Positions 1 through 5,900 of a DNA stretch of 5,990 nt are shown in pieces. Under the pieces are notes generated by a model. The model saw only the letters and a list, made by a program, of their open reading frames with translations. It searched no databases and had not been told where the DNA came from. Source of the DNA: Treponema sp. Lineage in GTDB: Bacteria; Spirochaetota; Spirochaetia; Treponematales; Treponemataceae. Made by a program: the position numbers and the translations under genes. The stretch is from positions 1-5,990 of the forward strand of contig DLYJ01000220.1 of the NCBI GenBank assembly GCA_003447785.1, written 5' to 3'. Position 1 is the stretch's first letter; each line of letters begins with the position of its first letter.

Positions 1-222
1 AACCGATACTCAACTCAATTTTATTGCGGCAAGATAATAAGGCATAAAAACTCAAAAAAAACAGGAATTCAATTTGCATCTGCATCATTAATTCAAAAAA
101 TTTGTGATGAACTTCAGGTTTCTCCGGCGGATATGTTTGGCGGTTCAAATGAGGAAGTAATTACAGAAATCAAAAAATCCCGTGCCATGATTATGTCGAT
201 GATTGCGAATTTGAAGAATTAG
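1..222 (+). CDS. 3' end of a small XRE-like helix-turn-helix protein (5' end outside window)
   Basis: The frame starting at base 1 is open for 73 codons and stops with TAG at 220-222. The stretch SLIQKICDELQVSPADMF (about codons 30-47) matches the last helix of Cro/C1 (XRE) DNA-binding domains, where a 'slxkIcdaLxvspaelF' pattern is typical. A charged tail of about 25 residues with several Met follows. The residues before this helix (around YCGKIIRHKNSKKTG) do not clearly match the usual recognition helix, so the upstream part may be divergent or disrupted. The two other + frames hit stops within the first 45 bases and offer no better continuation. Probable role: a small transcription regulator whose target cannot be told. 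The call rests on one helix pattern, so it is moderate. Confidence 0.55.
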   Translation, partial: NRYSTQFYCGKIIRHKNSKKTGIQFASASLIQKICDELQVSPADMFGGSNEEVITEIKKSRAMIMSMIANLKN

Positions 223-223
223 T

Positions 224-252
224 TTGCCAATAAGAAAAATTTTTCTTATTTT
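224..252 (+). promoter_or_regulatory. Possible promoter for the flavin reductase unit
   Basis: TTGCCA at 224-229 matches five of six bases of the -35 consensus. TATTTT at 247-252 lies 17 bases further on and matches four of six of the -10. The -35 overlaps the end of the HTH gene. The predicted start would fall near base 259, almost touching the ribosome binding site at 261, so the leader would be very short. This makes the call weak; transcription could also read through from the HTH gene. Confidence 0.3.
229..250. repeat. Perfect 22-bp palindrome between the HTH gene and the flavin reductase gene
   Basis: Half-site AATAAGAAAAA (229-239) is followed without a spacer by its exact reverse complement TTTTTCTTATT (240-250). 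It begins seven bases after the HTH stop codon and ends 11 bases before the GGAGG of the next gene. Having no loop and an all A/T core, it would be a poor RNA hairpin. The T-run that follows (to 253) still allows a weak terminator for the HTH gene. An operator for a dimeric regulator, possibly the upstream HTH protein itself, is the other reading. The palindrome is seen directly; its function is inference. Confidence 0.6.
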
Positions 253-271
253 TAAATAATGGAGGAATCAT

Positions 272-826
272 ATGGAATTTGATTCAAAAAAAGCAGTAAT
301 CGTGCCGGAAGGCGTATTTATAATCGGAACATACGATGAAAACGGTGTTCCTAACGCAATGAATGCAGCCTGGGGAATTCAGTCGGATTATGGGGAAATC
401 GCACTTTTCCTTGCAAAACATAAAACTACAGAAAACTTAAAAAAGACAGGTGCGTTCACCGTTGCATTTGCTACAAAAAATACTGTTGAAATTTCAGATT
501 ATTTCGGAGTTGAAAGCGGTGCAGATGTAAATAAAATTGAAAAAGCCGGAGTTCATGTTCACAAAAGTGCTCATGTAAACGCCCCGATAATCGAAGAATA
601 TCCGCTCGTTCTTGAATGCGAAGTAAAGGAATGGAACGAAGAAAAAGAAATGCTTACCGGAAAAATAATTGCCCAGCAGGCAGATGAATCAATTTTGACC
701 GACGGTAAGGTAGACCTGGGAAAACTCCAGCCCATAATGTACGACGCATCTTTCCATGTTTACCGTGTAATCGGAGATGTAGTAGGAAACGCATTTAAAG
801 ACGGCTTAAAGATTAAGAATAAATAA
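272..826 (+). CDS. Flavin reductase-like (FMN-binding split-barrel) protein
   Basis: This 184-residue soluble protein has the layout of the flavin reductase-like domain family (DIM6/NTAB type), which binds FMN and usually moves electrons between NAD(P)H and flavin or a partner redox protein. The N-terminal strand VFIIGTYDENGVPNAMNAAW (residues 15-34) is the usual 'xxGTxxxxGxxNaMtaaW' opening. It is followed by the 'KTTENLKKTGAFTVAF' segment (51-66), equivalent to the flavin-contacting R/K-x-T-xxN-I-xxxGeFvvnf region, and by DYFGVESGADVNKIEKAG (76-93). Length fits a single-domain member. The start is set by GGAGG at 261-265, six bases before ATG. There is no signal peptide or membrane segment, so it should be cytoplasmic. 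The stop lies one base before the next ATG, so the two genes form an operon. The exact electron donor, acceptor and pathway cannot be read from sequence; nitroreductase-like or rubredoxin-partner roles are both possible. Confidence 0.88.
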   Translation: MEFDSKKAVIVPEGVFIIGTYDENGVPNAMNAAWGIQSDYGEIALFLAKHKTTENLKKTGAFTVAFATKNTVEISDYFGVESGADVNKIEKAGVHVHKSAHVNAPIIEEYPLVLECEVKEWNEEKEMLTGKIIAQQADESILTDGKVDLGKLQPIMYDASFHVYRVIGDVVGNAFKDGLKIKNK

Positions 827-827
827 A

Positions 828-1073
828 ATGCAGAAAATTACATACAATACAACAGGAACATGCGCCCGGGTCATTCATTTTGAGCGCGATGAAGAAAACC
901 GCATACACAATATTTCTTTTGAAGGCGGCTGCAACGGAAACTTAAAGGCCGTTGCAAAACTCTGCGAAGGAATGAAGGCCGAAGAAATAAGTGCAAAACT
1001 TCTGGGAAATTTATGCGGAAGCCGTGGAACTTCCTGTGCCGACCAGCTGGCAAAGGCTGTAATGCAGGCATAA
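828..1073 (+). CDS. Small TSCPD-domain protein (TIGR03905 type)
   Basis: An 81-residue protein matching the stand-alone TSCPD family in length and motifs. Its C-terminal TSCADQL (residues 68-74) is the signature that names the family. Five Cys are spread as C12, C35, C46, C63 and C70; the context GGCNGNLKAVAKLCEG (33-48) and LCGSRGTSCADQL (62-74) is typical. Related domains sit at the C-terminus of adenosylcobalamin-dependent (class II) ribonucleotide reductases, where the cysteines are thought to bind metal, so a Zn-binding or redox role is likely but unproven here. The ATG follows the flavin reductase stop by one base (TAA-A-ATG). I see no strong Shine-Dalgarno just upstream, which suggests translation by coupling to the gene before it. 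The pairing with a flavin reductase may reflect shared redox work, but this is inference. The function of stand-alone TSCPD proteins is not established. Confidence 0.9.
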   Translation: MQKITYNTTGTCARVIHFERDEENRIHNISFEGGCNGNLKAVAKLCEGMKAEEISAKLLGNLCGSRGTSCADQLAKAVMQA

Positions 1074-1108
1074 GCTTCGGTATGCGGTGAGTGCATTCAA
1101 AGATAAAA

Positions 1109-1139
1109 AAAGACTGTCCTTCAAAAAAGGGCAGTCTTT
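1109..1139. terminator. Hairpin terminator between convergent genes, probably bidirectional
   Basis: AAAGACTGTCCT (1109-1120) pairs with AGGGCAGTCTTT (1128-1139) over 12 bp with one G-T pair and a seven-base loop. On the minus strand the stem runs directly into a run of seven T (1111-1105), a strong intrinsic terminator for uxaB. On the + strand the tail is interrupted (TTTCTGCTTTT to 1146), so it is weaker for the TSCPD gene. It lies 35 bases after the TSCPD stop and 25 bases after the uxaB stop. Confidence 0.85.
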
Positions 1140-1164
1140 CTGCTTTTAAAGGATAAATCCTGTT

Positions 1165-2727
1165 TTATTTTACGATATCAGCCAGTGCTTTTTTCATACC
1201 GTTTTTCTGGATGTCAGCCAGGTGACCTGCAACTGCAGCTTCAAGGCCCTTAACCTTCGTAAGGTCTTCTTTCCAGAAGTCTACGTTTGAGAGAACTTTG
1301 TTTGCGATAACTTTTGCATCCTTTGTTGACTTGTTGAGTGCAGCAAAGAATTCGAGAACAGGCATTGTATCTTTGTTAGGATAAACACCATCGTCGCGTT
1401 TAGATTCAAGGTATTTTGCACCCTTTTCGTCTGTCTTGATTTCTGTACCGTTGTAGAATGCGATAAGGGCAGCGATTGAGAATCCGAGAAGCTTTGGAAC
1501 CGAGCCGTTCTTTTTGATGCTCTGGAGTACTGAAGGAAGACAGCGTGTCCAGTATTTGGCAACTGAGTTCAAAGAAATCTCAATCAAGCGGTGAGGGTTG
1601 AACGGATTCTGGAAGCGGGTCCATACATCCTGAGCGTATTTTTTAAGGTCTTCCTGATCACCGTCGATTGATGGAACGATTTCGTTGAAGATAACATCGT
1701 GCATGAATTTCTGTGCATCAGCGTTCGGTGTGTTGAATCCTGAACCAACTTTTTCTGAACATACGATGTCCTGAACATAGTTTGAACCTGCGAGGAATGC
1801 AGCCAAAACTGAAGATGTGTGTGCACCGTTCAAAATGCGAACCTTGCGTGTGTGGTAGTAGTCCATGTTCTGAACCCACTTAACCTGAAGGCCTGCTTTA
1901 ACCAGTGGAAGTTCATCTTCGTGTGATTTTTTAGATTCAATAACCCAGAAGTGGAAAAGTTCAGCTGAGTCGAGGAGCTTGTCTTCGTAGCCGAGTTTTT
2001 CGCAGAGGTTTTCTGCCTGAGTTTTTCCGTTTTCTTCTTTTGCAAGGAGAGGGAAGTATCCCGGAACGATGCGGTCAACGAGACATGAACAAACGTCACA
2101 TGCTTCGTCAAACCAGTTGATGAAGTCCGGTCCCAGCTGCCACATTTCTGCGTAGCGGAGGATGTTAATGCGGAGGTTAAGACCTGCCTGGTCAGAAAGT
2201 TCACAAGGAATAAGAATCATACCCTTTGAAAGGTCGCCCTTAAATGCCTGGAATCTCTTGTACAAGAAAGCTGTAACTTTTGCAGGGTAGTTTTTCTGTG
2301 GTTTCTGATCCAGAGTTACCGGAACTCCGTCGATTTCTGTATCAAAACGAATACCGGCTTCTGTTGTGTTTGAAATAAGGAAGCGGAGATCCGGGTTAGA
2401 AGCCAATGCGATGTAATCATCGTAGTTTGTGTATGGGTTGATAGAACGGCTTACAGAAGTGATTGCGCGTGTTTCAACAGTTGGTTTTCCGTCTTTCATA
2501 CCGCGGAGAACTGTTGTATAAAGGTTGTTCTGTTCGTTCATTGCATCGATCATACCTTTTTCCAGCGGCTGAACGATTACAATGTTACCGTTAAAGTCTG
2601 TTTTTTCGTTAACGATATCAATCTGCCAGTCAACAAATGCACGAAGGAATCCGCCTTCACCAAACTGAATGATTTTTTCCGGGCGTTTTACTGTCTTAAC
2701 AACGTCCTTAATCGATTTAAGTGCCAT
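1165..2727 (-). CDS. uxaB: Tagaturonate reductase (altronate oxidoreductase)
   Basis: The enzyme reduces D-tagaturonate to D-altronate with NADH, the second step of galacturonate breakdown after uronate isomerase. It is cytoplasmic and belongs to the polyol-specific long-chain (mannitol) dehydrogenase family. The N-terminal Rossmann half opens with IIQFGEGGFLRAFVDWQID (residues 19-37), close to UxaB of E. coli; FLISNTTEAGI (116-126) and ILIPCELSDQAG (171-182) are further UxaB-like stretches. The C-terminal half carries the family's catalytic pattern KxxxxNxxH as K295, N300 and H303 in KVRILNGAH. RFQNPFNPHRLIEISLNSVAK and LGFSIAALIAFYNG also fit. At 520 residues it is slightly longer than E. 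coli UxaB (483), with extra residues near 130-147 and 226-236. The start at 2727 is chosen over the in-frame ATG at 2751 because GGAGG (2741-2737) lies nine bases before it and would otherwise be inside the coding region. It is divergent from the large regulator. Fructuronate reductase UxuB is the nearest alternative, but the N-terminal motif favours UxaB. Confidence 0.93.
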   Translation of the reverse strand: MALKSIKDVVKTVKRPEKIIQFGEGGFLRAFVDWQIDIVNEKTDFNGNIVIVQPLEKGMIDAMNEQNNLYTTVLRGMKDGKPTVETRAITSVSRSINPYTNYDDYIALASNPDLRFLISNTTEAGIRFDTEIDGVPVTLDQKPQKNYPAKVTAFLYKRFQAFKGDLSKGMILIPCELSDQAGLNLRINILRYAEMWQLGPDFINWFDEACDVCSCLVDRIVPGYFPLLAKEENGKTQAENLCEKLGYEDKLLDSAELFHFWVIESKKSHEDELPLVKAGLQVKWVQNMDYYHTRKVRILNGAHTSSVLAAFLAGSNYVQDIVCSEKVGSGFNTPNADAQKFMHDVIFNEIVPSIDGDQEDLKKYAQDVWTRFQNPFNPHRLIEISLNSVAKYWTRCLPSVLQSIKKNGSVPKLLGFSIAALIAFYNGTEIKTDEKGAKYLESKRDDGVYPNKDTMPVLEFFAALNKSTKDAKVIANKVLSNVDFWKEDLTKVKGLEAAVAGHLADIQKNGMKKALADIVK

Positions 2728-2736
2728 AAAAAGGAG

Positions 2737-2741
2737 CCTCC
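2737..2741 (-). promoter_or_regulatory. Ribosome binding site deciding the uxaB start
   Basis: On the minus strand this reads GGAGG, nine bases before the ATG at 2727-2725. The longer in-frame start at 2751 would place this consensus site inside the coding sequence and add eight residues (MDSWRLLF) that are just the translation of the leader. Confidence 0.85.
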
Positions 2742-2766
2742 AGGAGTCCATTAAATAAAGATTTAT

Positions 2767-2801
2767 TCTTATAAAACACCAATAAATTGAATTTTATAAG
2801 A
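2767..2801. repeat. 10-bp inverted repeat in the uxaB leader, candidate operator
   Basis: TCTTATAAAA (2767-2776) and TTTTATAAGA (2792-2801) are perfect reverse complements separated by 15 bases; the half-site centres are 25 bases apart. The repeat begins about two bases after the predicted uxaB transcript start (near 2803) and lies upstream of the ribosome binding site. As an A/T-only stem with a large loop it would be a weak RNA structure, so a protein-binding operator is the more natural reading. The binding protein is unknown. Confidence 0.6.
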
Positions 2802-2809
2802 GTTCGTTC

Positions 2810-2838
2810 AATATATCATTTTAACGGACGCTTGTCGA
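2810..2838 (-). promoter_or_regulatory. Predicted sigma-70 promoter of uxaB
   Basis: On the minus strand TCGACA (2838-2833) is a five-of-six match to the -35 box. It is followed after exactly 17 bases by TATATT (2815-2810), a five-of-six match to the -10 box. Transcription would begin near 2803, giving a leader of about 75 bases that contains the 2767-2801 inverted repeat. Spacing and match are good, but no transcript data support it. Confidence 0.6.
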
Positions 2839-2903
2839 TATAATGGTTGAATTCGATCGGACTGCTGTATCCGGGCGGCTGAAAATAAAAAATGACAAAT
2901 GAA

Positions 2904-2936
2904 ACTTGTACAAAAAAGAACTACTTGTAAAAAAAC
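2904..2936 (+). repeat. Pair of direct repeats at the regulator promoter
   Basis: ACTTGTACAAAAAA (2904-2917) and ACTTGTAAAAAAAC (2923-2936) agree at 12 of 14 positions and start 19 bases apart, about two DNA turns. The second copy overlaps the predicted -35 box. AraC-family proteins commonly bind tandem same-direction half-sites close to the -35, so this is a plausible autoregulatory site of the downstream gene. The first copy also contains the 8-bp palindrome TTGTACAA (2906-2913). Confidence 0.5.
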
Positions 2937-2953
2937 CGACATACATATATCAT
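2925..2953 (+). promoter_or_regulatory. Predicted promoter of the large regulator gene
   Basis: TTGTAA (2925-2930) resembles the -35 box at four of six positions. TATCAT (2948-2953) matches the -10 box at five of six after a 17-base spacer. The expected start near 2960 puts the purine-rich AGGAAG (2961-2966) at the very 5' end of the message, an unusually short leader. The weak -35, overlapped by a direct repeat, would suit an activator-dependent or autoregulated promoter. Confidence 0.45.
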
Positions 2954-2973
2954 AAATATAAGGAAGAGACGAC

Positions 2974-5900
2974 ATGAAGGATAATCAGACAGGAAAGAGA
3001 ATAGGATTTGCGCTTAATTCGATTCACTTTGGTGCTTCGTTAACATTGTGGCGCAGACTTGCTAATTATGCCGCTCAGAAAAATGGTTCGTTCTTTATCT
3101 TCCCTGGCGGAAGACTGGACAAGACTTCTAACACAGAGCGCCTTCGTAATTCGATTTTTTCTCTCGTAAACTCAGAAAACCTTGACGGTGTCATCAGCTG
3201 GGCTTCCAGTATGGGCAGTGATGTTCCTGAAGAAGACATGCTGGAATTCCACCGCAAGCTGGGAAACCTTCCTTATGTAACAATCGGACAGAAAATCCTC
3301 AATCATCCAGATGTTTCTTTTGACGCATACTCCGGAATGAAGGACCTTACAAGACACTTTATTCAGGTTCACGGTACAAAAAAAATCGCATTCATCCGCG
3401 GACCAAAAAATCACGAATCAGCAGAAGACCGCTTCAGGGGTTACCTTGACGCACTTAAAGAAGCAGGCATAGAACAAAACGACCGCCTCATTACGGAAAA
3501 CATTGACTGGCAGGAAGGCGAGCTGGGCGCCCGGGAACTCTACGAAGAAAAAGGTCTTGTTCCGGGCAAGGATTTTGACGCCCTGCTTTCTGCAAGTGAC
3601 ATGATGACTCTTGCAGCCGCAGAATGGTTCGAAAAGCGCGGTTACAACATTCCGAAAGACTATATTGTGGGAGGATTCAACGATTCTTCCGAAAGCCATA
3701 TTTATTCAACTTCGTTCTCGACTGTCCACATGCCGATGGAACGGATGGGCACCTTAGCATACGAAAAACTTAACGACATTCTTGAAGGCGACAAGGTTGT
3801 AGAAGACACTTCCCTTCCCGCTTACACTGTAATTCGCGAAAGCTGCGGCTGTAACAACCTCAAGCAGCTTCTGGACTTTTACGACTACAAAATCCGCATT
3901 AAGACCCGGGACCAGCTTCTTGATGAACTTGTAGATCTTTTCAAAGTGGATGAAGACACCCGCCAGAGAGTATTTGTTCCGCTCTTTGAAGCTCTTTTTG
4001 AAAACAACCAGACTGAATTCTTCCGTCTGCTCAATGAAGACCTGATTACCTACTTCCAGCACGAAGGTGAACTATCAAACATATTCAGCGCAATCAAGCT
4101 TGTCAGAAGTTCAAATTGTCTCCCGGAAGAATACGTTCATAAAATCGTACACACTGTAAGCCTGATGGTTCCTCAGATTCAGGGACGAATTGCGGCAAAC
4201 CGCCTGTACGCCAACGAAAAACTTTCTGCAATTATCAGTGCGCTCAAGAGTGAACTTTTGTCTGCTCACGACCGCTCTACTCTGATTAAAATTCTTTCAG
4301 AATTCCTCACACAGATCGGCATCAGAAGCGCAACTCTTGTTCTCTACGAAAACGAAGAACTTTCGCGTTACATCGGTGGTTTTAACGATTCGGGCGAGAT
4401 TCGGCTGGAAGAAGTTTTGTTCCCGTCTAAACTTCTGGTTCCAAGCCGCTTCCAGCATGAATTTGAATACGGCGTTTATGTAATTCAACCGCTGTTTATG
4501 GCAGACCAGTCGTTGGGTTACATCATTACCGGCTATTCCGACTGTGACGGAAACATTTACGAAGATCTACGCGCTGCAATCAGTAACACAATGCAGAGCA
4601 TCTTCCTCTTTGAAGAAATCAGCAAGGCCCGCCAGCTCGCCGAGCAGGCAGAATTTGCAAAAACCGAATTCTTTGCGAATGTGGGAAGCGACCTTTGTGA
4701 CCCGCTTAAGGATTTGTCAGCAAAAGTCACTCAGATGGAAACCAACATCAACAACGGTATCCTTGACCAGGACATTTTGTCTGAACAGTTAATCTTCTTG
4801 AAGAGCCAGATTGAATCCCAGCTCCAGAAGACAGAAACCCTCGTAGATTTAACAAGGTCTCAGGTAGACGACCTTCCGATGGATAAAAAACTCTTTGATA
4901 TCCGCCAGGTTCTTCCGGGAAGCATCGTTGCCGCAATGAACATAGATGTTCCGCTGATTTACGGTGACCCTGAACGCTTAAAGAAGGCCCTGCAGACTCT
5001 CTTCGGAGACGGTGAAGGTTCAATGACAATCCATGCTGAACCTCACGGTCTTGAAATTCACGTAAAATCCAAACTCCTCGACTGGCAAAAGCCTGAACTT
5101 CTCCTGGCAGAAAAAATCATCCTTTTGCAGTACGGCGAAGTTAATAAAATTGATGACTTTTCTACTATTGTTACACTTCCATGGCCTAACCTTGCAGGTC
5201 TTCCTCCGGTTAAGCAGGATGTTGAAACAAGAGGAATCATCAACCTGTCCGTTAAGGCTCCGAATGTTGAATTATTCAATCTGCCGATGGAAAACTACAA
5301 CAAAGATTCTTCAAGTCAGCAGGACAGCTACAATCTGTTGTACTGGAAGCCGGACAACGCGCCTATCGACGAATGGGTAAAAGTTTACAGCCTGCGCCAT
5401 AACGATAAGATGTTCCGTGCACCACTGCTCTGTTACAGCCATGAGCTTATCGGACACAACTTTGTCGAAATGCTTGAATTCCAGGTACGTACACAGAAAG
5501 CCGCTCCGGTTCTCTTTGTTAACTGTATCCACACACGCTTTGGCACATGGGCTACTGATTCAAACAGCGTAAGCATCCAGTCAATGGGTGAATTTGAACA
5601 TATTTTGAGCGAAATCACACCTTCCCTCATCGTATTTGAAAAGATAGACGAAGACAGCATCAAGCGCATCCGCCAGAATTCAAAAACTGTACTTGTTCCG
5701 ATTCTTGTTCTGCCGGATTCAATTATGTCAGACGAAGAAGTGGACATGCTGTGTTCTCATCCGCGTATTATTTTATGCAACCGCGGTGCGGCCGAAAGCG
5801 AGCAGTTCAACGAACGAATTCATGCAATTCTTTCCGGCGACGAAATTCTTCCGCCCCATACCGGTGCGCTCGTTAAAAAGGCAATTCTGTACCTTAATAA

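Noticed and set aside
871..1096. Two minus-strand frames overlapping the TSCPD gene
   Set aside because: They oppose a short gene with a clear family signature and show no recognisable protein features.
1281..2204. Additional minus-strand frames of 80-124 codons inside uxaB
   Set aside because: They are other-frame translations of the uxaB coding sequence; the uxaB frame carries all the conserved motifs.
1165..2727. Mannitol dehydrogenase or fructuronate reductase (UxuB) as the identity of the minus-strand enzyme
   Set aside because: The opening IIQFGEGGFLRAFVDWQID and the SNTTEAGI segment follow UxaB closely; the shared catalytic K/N/H pattern alone would not tell them apart.
2728..2751. 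In-frame ATG at 2751 giving a 528-residue UxaB
   Set aside because: The GGAGG ribosome site lies inside the added stretch, the extra residues match nothing in the family, and the ATG at 2727 has ideal spacing.
2839..2844. Perfect TATAAT on the + strand as the -10 box of the regulator gene
   Set aside because: No acceptable -35 lies 16-18 bases upstream and it is about 120 bases from the start codon; the sequence overlaps the edge of the better-supported uxaB promoter on the other strand.
3378..3385. Run of eight A inside the regulator as a programmed frameshift site
   Set aside because: The reading frame continues intact on both sides with a conserved LacI-like motif immediately after; nothing suggests a second product.
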